From: Undaria pinnatifida
Taxonomy: Eukaryota; Sar; Phaeophyceae; Laminariales; Alariaceae
Direction of reading: 5' to 3'
Assembly (NCBI GenBank): GCA_012845835.1
Contig: JABAKD010000027.1
Coordinates: 10,934,790 to 10,998,789 of the forward strand
DNA: 64,000 bases
The notes under the pieces were generated by a model. It saw only the letters and a program-made list of their open reading frames with translations, did no database searches and was not told where the DNA came from. This document shows, one piece after another, positions 46,301 through 55,310 of the stretch (positions within the stretch are counted from its first letter, which is position 1; the number at the start of each line of letters is the position of its first letter). The position numbers were made by a program, and so were the translations under genes.

Positions 46301-48777
46301 GAGCGCAGTGGCAAGTCTTCCTGTACCTTTAGTTGCCGGTAACGCCATGCGTCTTTGACCAAAATCAATCCACACCATTGCAGAAACATTCATGTACAGC
46401 ATGGACTCCTACCTGTAAGGGGTACCGACGTCAAAGGAGCGACCGTAGGAGATGTGGGCACCTCAGTTGGATTGATCGTGTCCGGAGTCGGTGACGGCGT
46501 TGTCGGCGCCACACTCGGAGGTACTACAGACGGATATTTTGTATGCGGCCGTGACGAACGTTAGCAATCGAGCGAGGTAACGAGGTCACGTCAATGATCG
46601 AATATATCAGGGCCTTGAATATCGGGTGTATCTACATCTGCTCACCCTTTTGTCTACAGGGAGCGTATAGTATACTGTATAGTCATAATTTAAACAAGTC
46701 GTTGACAGGTTGAAAGAAACCTGTTGACATGTTGACGGAGCGCAGCGGCAATGCATTGTGCACCTTTTGCTGGCGGTAACGCCACGCCTCTTAGACCGGA
46801 ATCCAGATGACACAATCGTTGGAAAATTTATGCACAGCAAAGACTCCTACCTGTGACGGGACTCGACGACGAGGGAGCGACCGTAGGAGATGTGGGCACC
46901 TCAGTTGGATTATTCGTGTCCAGAGCCGGTGACGGCGTTGTCGGCCGCAAAGTCGGTGACGGCGTTGTCGGCCCCATAGTCGGAGGTACTACCGTCGGTT
47001 ATATTGTAGGCGGTCGTGACGAACGTTAGAAATCGAGCGATGTAACGAGGTCGCGTCAATGATCGAATCTATCAGGGCGTTGAGTATCGGGTGTATCTAC
47101 ATTTGCTCACCCTCTTGTCTACAGGGAGCGTAGAGAATACTGTGATTATCGTAATGTAACAAGTCGTTGACACGTTGAACGCTAACTGTTGACATGTTGA
47201 CGGAGCGCAGCGGCAACGCTTAGCGCACCTTTTGCTGGCGGTAACGCCACGCGCCTTTGACCCGAAACCATCTGACACAATCGTTTGGAAATCCATGTAC
47301 AGCATAGACTCCTTTTTGTTACGGGACTCGACGTCAAGGGAGCGACCGTAGGAGATGTGGGCACCTCAGTTGGATTGATCAAGTCCGGAGTCGATGACGG
47401 CGTTGTCGGCCCTATAGTCGGAGGTACTACCGTCTGTTATATTGTAGGCGTTCATGACGAACGTTAGAAATCGATTGAGGTGACAAGATTGCGTCGGTGA
47501 TCGAATCTATCAGAGCGCTGGAGTTTGGGTGATTCTGCATGTGTTGACCCCCTTATCTACAAGAGACGTAGATTATCCTGTTGTTAACCTAATCTACACA
47601 GGTCGTTGACACTTTGAACGCTAACTGTTGACATGATGACGGAGGTCAGCGGCAAGTCTTAGTGCACCATTCGCTTGCGGTAACGCCACGCGTCTTTGAC
47701 CGGTCCATCTGACACAATCGTTGGGAAATTTATGTGCAGCATGGACTACTACCTTTTACCGGACTTCACGTCGAAATAGCGAGCGTAGGAGATGTGGGCA
47801 CCCCAGTTGGATTGATCGTGTGTGGAGTCGGTGTCGGCATTGTCGACTTCATAGTCGGAAATACTACCGTCGGTAATATTGTATGCGATTTTGACGAACG
47901 TTGGAAATCCAGCGAAGTAATGAGGTGGCGTCATAGATCGAACTTATCGGGGCGTTGGAGTTAGGGTGAGTCTGCATGTGCTTACTCTCTTGTTTACGGG
48001 AAGCGTAGAGTCTACCAGTTTTAACTAAGCTACAGGACGTGTTGGCAAATGGAACGGTAACCGTTGACATGTTGACGGAAGACAGAAGCTAGTGACAGTG
48101 CACGTTATGATGCTGTATACTCCACGACGGCTATGACTTTGTCATAAAGCGTTGGGTAAGTAAGTTTATGGCATGGGCTCTTACGTGGTTGTGGGCTCCC
48201 CGTCGAAGGAGCGACTGTTGGAGATTTGGGCGCCTCAGTTGGACTGATCGAGTCAGGAGCCGGTGTCGGCATGGTCGGCCATGGAGTAGGAACAACAGGC
48301 CTGAAGGATGGAGGTAGCGTGTCCTCAGTCGGACCCGGTGAGGGCACCATCGTTGGTGATTGTGTTGGCACTGTGTTGGTGTTGATGGAACGCGTCGTCA
48401 ATGCAAAGGCAGGGGTGAGATTTATGCCATTTGAATGGCTGCACGCGCTTCGCGCCATGGTCCGGTTCGCGTACGCTTTAACGCTGCATGAATTTTGATT
48501 TTTCTTTCACTTTACTGTCCATCCGGCGTCGTTACATAGGTTATGACTTTCCTACCCACATACTCAATTATTCGTACTTACCTCCGCAGCAGAGGCTGTT
48601 GGCACATTCGGAAAATCCTTCCGTGGGGTACCAGGTGCACGCGGCGAGCACTTTTTCAAACGTATCCGGACACGTCCATGGATACCCTAGGCAGCTGTAC
48701 ACATCGGTTTCTTCGGTGGCGGCACGAAAAACAAGGAAAGGAGGATTAGGTGGTGACGGGCATTTCGCGTCGTTTCT
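25178..48777 (-). CDS. Giant tandem-exon gene, Pro/Thr-rich surface-type protein (model)
   Basis: Model: a Cys-rich exon (48777-48582), a 186-bp Pro/Thr exon (48370-48185), then one phase 1-1 exon per array unit. Each array exon ends in a one-base half codon before GTAGG(A/T) and starts with two bases after a TAG or CAG acceptor. The consensus product per exon is 37 residues containing TPSPTPDTINPTEVPTSPTV, then APLTSGPLT. Of 51 complete units, 39 exons are 111 bp, eight are 108 bp (one Pro codon lost), one is 138 bp and three are out of frame (110, 112, 112). Introns change length freely. This pattern supports selection on a spliced reading frame. If translated, it would be a long, rigid, Thr/Pro-rich, probably O-glycosylated extracellular stalk or wall protein; this role is inferred. 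The 3' end and signal peptide are not identified. Stops and lost splice sites in a few edge units could be bypassed, because skipping any phase 1-1 exon keeps the frame. Confidence 0.6.
28638..38395 (-). CDS. Array exons, central block (23 exons)
   Basis: Low-coordinate ends: 28638, 29077, 29517, 29956, 30398, 30833, 31268, 31704, 32143, 32582, 33021, 33460, 33901, 34340, 34779, 35221, 35660, 36099, 36538, 36976, 37410, 37849, 38288. Length is 111 bp except 108 at 30833, 31268 and 38288 (same in-frame loss of three bases), 110 at 30398, and 112 at 33460 and 34779. Donor GTAGG is present in nearly all, except GTAAGAG-type or GTAGAAG-type variants; the acceptor is TAG, or CAG in 28638-28748. 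Many differences between copies are synonymous, such as ACT/ACC before GTG. Confidence 0.6.
33460..33571 (-). CDS. Array exon with one extra base
   Basis: 112 bp, reading GGCGTCCACAG where other units have GGCGTCACAG or GGCGCCACAG. The extra base looks like both variants written together, so it may be a consensus error and not a true frameshift. 34779-34890 (CACCATCAG) behaves the same way. Confidence 0.6.
38559..39058. other. Assembly gap of exactly 500 N
   Basis: The round size marks a placeholder. It interrupts an array unit; the exon that ends at 39123 on its right side is incomplete and has one base missing (CAGTGG for CAGTTGG) a few bases from the gap. The number of units missing is unknown. 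Confidence 0.98.
39452..47426 (-). CDS. Array exons, proximal block (19 exons)
   Basis: Low-coordinate ends: 39452, 39882, 40320, 40753, 41191, 41624, 42057, 42490, 42929, 43365, 43795, 44234, 44669, 45102, 45540, 45979, 46413, 46851, 47316. Length is 111 bp except 108 at 39452, 42929, 43365, 44234 and 45979, and 138 at 46851. Several units have the donor GTAGGTGC in place of GTAGGAGT, because the intron start lost CATGGACT-type bases; both keep GTAGG. The exon at 47316-47426 is open, but its donor GT has become AA. Confidence 0.6.
46851..46988 (-). CDS. Array exon with in-frame 27-bp duplication
   Basis: The 138-bp exon contains a tandem repeat of 27 bp coding the PTTPSPT-containing core, so two cores appear in one exon. 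The reading frame and both splice sites are intact. It is the only exon with an internal duplication, and it is a multiple of three. Confidence 0.65.
47753..47863 (-). pseudogene. Array exon with stop, nearest the 5' end
   Basis: 111 bp with acceptor TAG and donor GTAGTAG, but it reads ...STRAIGHT into TGA near 47764 where other units have TCG. If included, it would end the protein after the first few exons. If skipped, the frame continues. Confidence 0.5.
48185..48370 (-). CDS. 186-bp Pro/Thr exon upstream of the array
   Basis: The acceptor ACCAACACAG and donor CAC/GTAAGAGCC bound 62 codons in phase 1-1. The second half aligns with the array exon (SISPTEAPKSPTVAPSTGSP). The first half has extra Pro-rich sequence (PTQSPTMVPSPGPTEDTLPP, VVPTPWPTMPTPAP). 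It looks like the ancestral or longer form from which array exons derive. Confidence 0.65.
48582..48777 (-). CDS. Cys-rich exon at the 5' side of the gene
   Basis: The minus-strand frame is open from 48795 and ends at a consensus GTAAGTACG donor in phase 1. This joins in frame to the 186-bp exon (split codon G+TG). The product has six to seven Cys with spacing C-x6-C-x11-C-x13-C-x5-CC (SCLGYPWTCPDTFEKVLAAC, then CTWYPTEGFSECANSLCCG), typical of a small disulfide-bonded extracellular domain that I cannot name. A possible acceptor is AACAAACAG just before 48777. The frame has no ATG, so an upstream exon with start and signal peptide is expected and not identified. Confidence 0.6.
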
Positions 48778-48826
48778 CTGTTTGTTAACACATATCTAGT
48801 CTACTGTTGAGGGGGCATGCCCAAGA

Positions 48827-49192
48827 ATGGCGTTGTCCATCGTTCTTGTATTTCTGTTATTGCTTTACCCATGGTTTTGGGATAAATACTTATTAGATGG
48901 TGGAATGACTCCAACGGTAGTTCAAGCATGGGATGTATTAACTTCTTCCAACCAACGTGTTGTTTGTTTGGATTGGTTGAGTCGCGTAGGTGATCGATTA
49001 ATAGGGGCTACCCTCGACTGCTACAAGAAGAGCTGGCCATGGAATCCAAATCTCATCTGCATCGAACTGTGGAGTTTTAGGCGAAAACTGAACACAAAAG
49101 GAATCCACTGCTCACAGCGCCTGGCAGGGTGGTTAAGCGTGATATTGTGCGCGCTGATGAGGGACGAGAGAGCTGCAGTTTCGCCGCGATAG
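48827..49192 (+). CDS. ORF with N-terminal membrane or signal segment, AT-rich
   Basis: 121 codons opening MALSIVLVFLLLLYPWFWDK, a strong hydrophobic segment, followed by a soluble-looking part (LLDGGMTPTVVQAWDVLTSS, VVCLDWLSRVGDRLIG). The first 60 codons use T- and A-ending codons, unlike the GC-rich neighbours, and look like genuine coding sequence. After about 49007 the character changes, so an intron or a decay junction may lie there. It could be a transferred or organelle- or virus-derived fragment. No family recognised. Confidence 0.35.
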   Translation: MALSIVLVFLLLLYPWFWDKYLLDGGMTPTVVQAWDVLTSSNQRVVCLDWLSRVGDRLIGATLDCYKKSWPWNPNLICIELWSFRRKLNTKGIHCSQRLAGWLSVILCALMRDERAAVSPR

Positions 49193-50149
49193 AAAAGAAC
49201 GAGCGCACCACAGTGGGCAGGGTGTTTGAGAATCCTTCTTAGTGACGCCGGATCTGAGTAACAACAAAAATTGGGAGGGAGAATGATAAAGGAAAGTTCG
49301 AAGAATACAAACGGGGTTAGCACAGTACCCAAGAACAAAATAGGTACCTCGTACATCATAACGAGGAATTATGCCTACTATAACGGACTGGGGCCGCGGC
49401 CGAAAGAAGAGTCAAGTTCAATATTTCAAAAAGCTTCATATGCAGATGTTTTTGGGAGCTGTTAAGGTTCATTTTTGCTGGGTCCGTAATATGGTCCGAA
49501 GGGTCAAATGTGTAATCCAACACAAATATTGCCCAAGATTGCCCTCGGTTGTGTACATCTGATGTTTGTCGTTGTATTATGTTGTTTCATGTTGCTTAAT
49601 GTTGGTTATGTTTTTGTTTGCTTAGTAGTGTTGTTACGGTTCTCACGTTATCTCGCATGATCAAGACCGTCGTCAAAGCACATGCTGCAGTCACTCTGCA
49701 CCCTGAATTGGAGGCATACCCAGAGGAACAAAAAAAAAAATAACGTTGTAGACTACACGTAAATTGGGCCAGAACTGAAGCAAGTCATGCATCCGCCGAA
49801 ACATATAGTCTACCATATGATATCGGAAGTTAATCTAAGTACGCGCCAGACCTACATTGGTACATACGTTTCCAGACTCGCACCTGAACCAGACTACACC
49901 GCATGCCGTCGACGATACCCAGTCAATAAACAAATCCGAGGAGACAAACGAAACATCTGATTATAAGGATGGAATAACACAAGTACGAAATAACTAGAAA
50001 CCGAACCAAGCGAAACAATACGCAAAAGTTACATACACTCGCCAACAGGGGGGTGTAGCGAGGTAAGGGCAGCTGCACACCGCTACGAAGAAGCCAACAA
50101 GAAACAATACATGTTTCGTCACTGTTTTTTGTTGAATGTGAGTAAGTGT
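49193..50149. other. No recognisable gene
   Basis: Short frames only, with a TTGTTTGTATTATGTTGTTTC-like T/G-rich stretch at 49560-49630. A minus-strand frame at 49021-49359 begins with a hydrophobic stretch (VPILFLGTVLTPFVFFELSF). It could hold a signal peptide for the Cys-rich gene downstream, but no matching donor is clear. Confidence 0.35.
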
Positions 50150-50460
50150 TCTGTCACACTTGACTGGTGGCTCGCTGCGCCAGAAGGCACTTGGCGATCG
50201 TCGGGAGTGGTGGAATGTTTTGTAACACTGGACGGCGAGCGAAAGCACTTGGCTATCGTCGGGAGCGGCTGATTTTTTTTTTCCATACTTGACTGCGCAA
50301 GAAGGCACTTGGCGATCGTCGGGAGTGGCGGAATGTTTTATGACACTAGACTGCGCGAGAAGGCACTTGGCGATCGTCGGGAGTGGCGGAATGTTTTATG
50401 ACACTTGACTGCGCGAGAAGGCACTAGACGATCGTCGGGAGTAGCGGAATGTTTAGTCGA
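50150..50460. repeat. About 58-bp tandem repeat, five units
   Basis: Units contain GAAGGCACTTGGCGATCGTC and GGGAGTGGCGGAATGTTTTA, starting near 50158, 50225, 50289, 50344 and 50402. The last unit runs into the stop codon and start of the 3' region of the two-exon ORF on the minus strand. Confidence 0.8.
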
Positions 50461-51254
50461 CGACTTTCGCGTCGAGGCGGAGAATATCACCGATAGGATG
50501 CTCGTACTTAGTCCCCTGTAAAGGGAGCAGCAAAATTTGGCGAGGAAGGCCGCATGGTGTGATGACATTGTGCGCATGTGTTACGTTGTACGCAGGTGTA
50601 GGATGGTAACGTGCTGAATAACACGAACACTTTTTACCGGACGCACAACCGTAGCTGGAGACGCATACAAAATAGGAGATGATGCATACACAGGTGATGG
50701 AAGGGATTTGTACCGAAGGAACGCCAGTGGAAGGTGAGGTAATATAGCAGGTTTGGACACGTAGGCGTATCATACACACGCAAACACACAGGAGTACCGC
50801 TGCGCTACACATGTATGTGCTACACACAGCGAGAGCTGTGTACACACCGCTGTACATACACACACTGCTGTGACCGTGCTGAGTGCGCAGCGTATAAGCA
50901 GTGCCGTGTACACACCTGCATACACAGGTGATGGAAGGGATTTGTACCGCAGGAGCGCTGGAGGAAGGTGAGGTAGTATGGCAGGTTCGAACACGTACGC
51001 GAATCCTACACATGCAAACACACAGGAGTACTGCTGCGCTACACATGTATGTACTACACAGAGAGAGCCCTGTGAATGTGTAAGAGTTGGTCTCCCCAGT
51101 CGTCAAGATACCGCCCTGCTGTAGGGACGTACCGCTGCACGGACTGCAGAGATTCCGCCCCAGCACGAGGAGGTGGTACGCCGTAAGGTTTGAAGAGGGC
51201 GAAGAACACGCAGCCGCAGAGAACGAGGAGCCTAGAACGATCGAAGGAGCTCAT
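50453..51254 (-). CDS. Candidate two-exon gene, 85-residue small protein
   Basis: Exon 1 (51254-51060, 65 codons) starts MSSFDRSRLLVLCGCVFFAL, a signal- or anchor-like segment, then a Pro-rich turn and a polar part with GRYLDDWGDQLLHIHRALS. Exon 2 (50515-50453) follows an excellent acceptor (GCTGCTCCCTTTACAG) and codes GTKYEHPIGDILRLDAKVVD before TAA. Both joins are phase 0, but the donor (GTGTAG) is weak. The intron contains a tandemly duplicated 245-bp segment. The frame of exon 1 is open upstream to an ATG at 51401, so the start is uncertain. I do not recognise the family. Confidence 0.4.
50677..51080. repeat. 245-bp tandem duplication
   Basis: 50677-50840 and about 50920-51080 are close copies (ACAGGTGATGGAAGGGATTT, GTGGAAGGTGAGGTA or GAGGAAGGTGAGGTA, CTGCGCTACACATGTATGTG). 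A 237-codon minus-strand frame spans both copies, but it is Cys/Val/Ser shadow coding from TACACA-rich DNA and I do not call it. Confidence 0.75.
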
Positions 51255-51463
51255 AGCAGACACCCACAGCACGCGGCGGATGTGAGCTGCGACGGCAGAA
51301 CCAGCGACAGGAAGTATGCAGCAGCCGAACTGAAGGACGCAGCCGCCGCCGCACGCAGACACGGCAGACCACACGGGCAGGATCGAACAGCAGAGGCGCA
51401 AAAGCTCCAGCGCAACGACGAGGAGCGCGGTGTATCCGACGAGGGATAAAAATAGAGGGTGCG

Positions 51464-51680
51464 CGGTGTGTGTTGGTGTGTGTTGGTGTGTGTGTGTTGG
51501 TGAGTGTTGGTGTGTGCTGGTGTGTGTTGGTGTGTGTGTTGGTGTTTGTGTTGGTGTGTTGGTGTGTGTAGGTGTGTGTTGGTGTGTGTTGGTGTGTGTT
51601 GGTGTGTGTTGGTGTGTGTTGTGTGTTGGTGTGTGAACGTGTGTTTTGGTGTGTGTTGGTGTGTGTTGGTGTGTGTGTAG
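51464..51680. repeat. GGTGTGTGTT minisatellite
   Basis: Over 200 bp of GTGTGTTG units with slight variation. A second tract of the same unit lies at 53659-53805. Each is followed by the same unique-looking 145-bp block. Confidence 0.85.
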
Positions 51681-51808
51681 TTCGTAGCGCCGTTTGATTT
51701 GAAGCGCGGCCGCTTGAATTTAGGTTTTTTTAGGACTAGGCGGTATTTATGGCGGGGGGGGGGGGGGGTTAGGCATCCCAGGGCACAACGAAGTGAACTC
51801 TTTTCGTT
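51670..51808 (+). repeat. 145-bp block following the GT tract, copy 1
   Basis: Contains AGCGCCGTTTGATTTGAAGCG, GGACTAGGCGGTATTTAT and CAGGGCACAACGAAGTGAAC. It recurs at about 53800-53970 and 53985-54125. Here it runs directly into the terminus of the long-inverted-repeat element. Confidence 0.7.
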
Positions 51809-51821
51809 ATATTTAAAAAAA

Positions 51822-53560
51822 TGAAAATACACTCCAGCTGTGAGATCGAAGATTTCGTCGAAACTCATCTTTGCAAGCTGTATGTGATACTCCGATCGCC
51901 CGTATTACGAGTTGTGTGTCCTCATTAAAGGTATAGGTCGGCGACTCCCCTTACAACCACAGTGTAGCTATTAGGGTCAACAGGGTGATGTTAGTCAGTC
52001 TGTGCGCGGAAACTATAAAACCCGTTTCCGAGGGGGGCAAAATCTGACACCTGTGGAGGGAAATGTATCCGTTCATCAAGTGAATCCTGTAAGTCGAATA
52101 ACCGGTGAGGGGGGGGCGGAGTTTTGAAGGACGTGGGGGCCTGGTTTTGATCAGAAGGGGAGCAGGAGGAGGGGGGGGGGGGAGGGGGGGGGGAGCGGGG
52201 GCGGACGGGCGGATAATTTGTGCGTGGAAGCTATAAATCCTTTTGAAGGAATAAATTTGACAGTTTTGGGAAGAAAAAAAAATCACCAGTTCATCATAGG
52301 GGGGGAGGTGGGGCGTGTGGGGCAGCTCAATCTGTGCGTGGAAACTGTACATTATTTTGAGGGGATAAATGTGACGGTTTTGGAAAGAATGCATCAGTTT
52401 ATCATGTATATCCTGGGGTAAGTCATACAATCAGTGAGTAGAGAGAGGGCGGAGTATTCGAGGGGTTGGGGGTGGGATGGGGTGGGGGGGTTGGGGGGGT
52501 GGGGGGGGGGGGGCGGGGAAGGGATGAGGGGGGTTGTTATACGTGTGGTGCTAGGTCTAGGCGATGGTGCGGGTGGTGAGGAAAAAGGGGGCGTTCGGGG
52601 CGGGGGGGGGGGGGGGGCAGCGGCATGGATGGCTCTAGAAAGATAATGAGGTGATATCCAGTGCGTGAAGTGTTTATTAATCTGGCGGATTTCGATATTA
52701 GGTGGGGCGTTTAAGCAAGGGAGAGCGAGAAAAAAGGGGGGGGGTTAGGAGGTTTAGGTCACAAATAATATTCAAATACACTCCGGCTGTGAGATCAAAG
52801 ATATGTAGGGGCTTGTCATACGCGTGGTGCTAGGCGTAGGCGATCGTGTGGGTGGTTGGAAAAGAGGGGGCGTTGGAGAGGGGGTTGTCGGGGGTGGGCG
52901 GAAAAAATGAAAACTACGTCATGGACGGTCAGAGAGATAATGACGTGATATCAACTGCGTGTAGGTGTTTATTTCTCTGGCCGATTTCGATTGTGAGTGG
53001 GGCGTTTGGACAAACTAGGCGGAAAGGGGGGGGAAGGGAGGAATCGGGGGAGGGGAGGGGGGGGGGGTTTGAACAAGCGGGATCGGGGAAGGGGGGGGGG
53101 GAGAGGGGGCCGGGACATTTCAATATGTGCGCGGAAACTATAAATCCTCAAAGGGTACAAACCGGACGATTGTAGCAAGAAAACACCCCTTTATATCATC
53201 TGCCTGGTAATATTTACTATTCTAGAAGGTTTGATGTTAGGTGCAGTATGCAACCCAGTGTTTAAGTGTAGTAAATAACGTGCTAAATGTTCAATATTTG
53301 TTGTTGTACATGGATCGAAAGATATAATTTTTCAAAGATTATTGGTAGTTACCAATATTTTCAGACATCGCTAATTTTCAGAGAAAGAGATAGGTATTAT
53401 TGCCAAATACAACAAGCGAGGTGATGTGGTCATGTACTGTTTGTCACCACCAGCATATAGTTACCATTATTACTTTCTGACATCGCTAATTATACGAAAG
53501 AGATACGTATTGCCAGATACATCATGCGAGGTGATGCGGCCATGCACTGTCTCCGTTGTT
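51822..53560 (+). repeat. Left arm of the 4.35-kb element
   Basis: Contains at least three subterminal units (52225, 52325 and one after 53110, each with GGAAACTATAAATC-like heads) and long G runs at 52165-52200, 52480-52515, 52600 and 53030-53110. It also has an internal partial terminus at 52768-52805. Confidence 0.7.
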
Positions 53561-53563
53561 ATG

Positions 53564-53672
53564 TGTCGTGTGTGTTGTGTGTGTTATGTGTGCGGTGTGC
53601 GTCCAAATTGCCCCACCAGCGCTGGGTTGGCAGGGCAGCCGAACGGTGCTTGGATGCTACTAGCAGTGTTGG
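53564..53672 (+). repeat. 110-bp duplicated block, copy 1
   Basis: GTGTGTTGTGTGTGTTATG, then TTGGCAGGGCAGCCGAACGG and TGGATGCTACTAGCAGTGT, recur at 54116-54231. Copy 1 is followed by the GT minisatellite; copy 2 by GTGTGCGTTGG triplicates (54279-54345). Confidence 0.75.
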
Positions 53673-54689
53673 TGTGTGTTGGTGTGTGTTGATGTGTGTG
53701 TTGGTGTGTGTTGGTGTGTGTTGGCGTGTGTGTTGGTGTGTGTGCGTGTGTGTTAGTGAGTGTTGGTGTGTGTTGGTGTGTGTTTGTGTTGGTGTGTGTA
53801 GTTGGTAGCGCCGTTTGATTTGAAGCGCGTTGGTGTGTGTAGTTCGTAGTGCCGGTTGATTTGAAACGCGACCGTTTGAATGTTATGGTTTTGTAAGGAC
53901 GAGGCGGTATTTTTGAAAGGGTAATCTTGTTCTGCAGCCCAGGGCACAACGAAGTGAACTATTTTTGTTATGTGTGTTGTGTGTTTGTGCGTGCCGTTTG
54001 ATTTGAAGCGCGGCCGATAGCGCGGCCGGTTGGATTTTTTGGTTTTGTAAGGACGAGTGGTCATTTTTGGGATGGGATTTTTTTCCGCAGCCCGAGGCAC
54101 AACAAAGTGAACTTTTTTCGTTGTTTGTTGTGTGTGTTGTGTGTGTTGTGTGTGCAGTGTGCATCCCAAATGCCCCACCAGCGTTGGGTTGGCAGGGCAG
54201 CCGAACGGTGCTTGGATGCTACTAGCAGTGTCGAGGGGTGGGCACGCGCCGCCCCCCGAACCCCCCCCCTGGCACGCCCTTCAGTGTGCGTTGGCACGGG
54301 CTCGACAGTGTGCGTTGGAAGGACCCCCACCAGTGTGCGTTGGAAAACGTATGTGATAAAAAAAAATGAAGTTTTAAAAACTCGTCCGGTTTAACCCAGC
54401 TACAACGGAACAAGCGAATTACGTGTATATAAGCGTAGTAGGTGAATTCGTACGTGAGCATGATGTGGAAATATGCCAGGCCCAAACAAAACGCGACAAT
54501 ATGTACCTGGCTTGATGTAAAGGAAAGTAACACCTTTCAACGATTATCTACTACACGTTAGAGCATGTTTTTATGAGCTTCACTAGCAAGAGCACCAGAC
54601 ATGGACGCGACATCTACAGGACCACAACATCTTCGACGACAGTTGGGAGAAAACAGGGCGTATATAGTGCACTAGATAACAACACCGTG

Positions 54690-55310
54690 AAAAAGAAGTA
54701 CAGGCAGATATGTTAACACTGCGGTAGACCACACTACCAACCTATAACGCAGGGTATTTCGTGCCCCCGCCCCTTTGTATGATCGCCTGACAACCTCTAC
54801 CAAACGCAGTAGCATATGCCTAACAAAGTAAAGTTACCCTCGCGTTCAATAGTGGTGACATCGCATGCCCACGTCGCCTCGCTTGGTGCAGTTGTAAGAT
54901 GTATCTCTGCCTTAGAGTTGGCGATCTCAGAGCCCAACATCGGCATGGTAAAAATTACAGGCGTAAATCGTATACGTGAGACAAAAATAATGTGGAAAGG
55001 AGGTACAGACAGATATGTTAAAATTGGGGTAAACCGCACTACCAACTTATTCCGTACATACCGTCTGCATGATCGCCTCCAAACCTATGACAAGCGAAAT
55101 ATGACTAACGAAGTAACGTAATTGAGCGCGTGTACAATAAGCGTTCCTTTCAAAGCACTAACGATCCGCATTTCTCCCCTTCGTTCTCAATGATGGTGAC
55201 ATTTCATGACCACATCACCTGGCCTATTGTATTTGGCAATACGTACTCGTATCTCTTTCTGATAATTAGCGATGTCAGAAAATAATGGTATCTACATGAT
55301 TGTACCTATC
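54690..55310. repeat. Tandem duplication of about 310 bp, partly in the right arm
   Basis: 54692-55000 and 54998-55310 share AGATATGTTAA, ACACTACCAAC or GCACTACCAAC, ATGATCGCCT, TGGTGACAT and TATCTCT...GCGAT. The second copy overlaps the innermost part of the right arm. A 101-codon plus-strand frame (54816-55121) crosses the junction; no family signal. Confidence 0.55.

Larger units (their letters stand above)
25178..48005 (-). repeat. 437-bp tandem array (52 visible units)
   Basis: Head-to-tail units with typical spacing 430-442 bp (extremes 388 and 465). Landmarks per unit are GTTGACATGTTGACGGAGCG, CCATCTCACAC, CATGTACAGCATGGACTCC, GGGGTCCCGACGTC, GTTGGATTGATCGTGTCCGG and CCCTCTTGTCTACAGGCAGC. 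Units from about 28.2 to 46.5 kb are very similar to each other; those outside are older and more divergent. Two larger duplications are visible: positions 32.14-33.1 kb repeat at +1758 bp (four units), and about 39.94-41.43 kb repeat at +4349 bp (ten units). A 500-N gap lies inside, so the copy number is a minimum. Confidence 0.95.

Noticed and set aside
28992-47467. Plus-strand Gly/Val-rich frames of 60-90 codons in each array unit
   Set aside because: They mirror the Pro/Thr minus-strand exon. Only the minus strand has consistent splice sites in phase and continues into non-repeat exons; the plus frames also end at different points when intron bases vary.
25178-48005. Regularly spaced repeats considered as a CRISPR array
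   Set aside because: Whole 437-bp units are similar end to end; there are no short repeats separated by unique spacers, and the context is eukaryotic.
50453-51166. 237-codon minus-strand frame
   Set aside because: Most of it is Cys/Val/Ser coding from a TACACA-rich tandem duplication. Only its last 20 codons, after a good acceptor, look genuine and are used in the two-exon model.
51464-51680. GT-rich tract considered as telomeric repeat
   Set aside because: The unit varies and lies internal to the sequence between unrelated blocks; it does not match a known telomere unit such as TTTAGGG.
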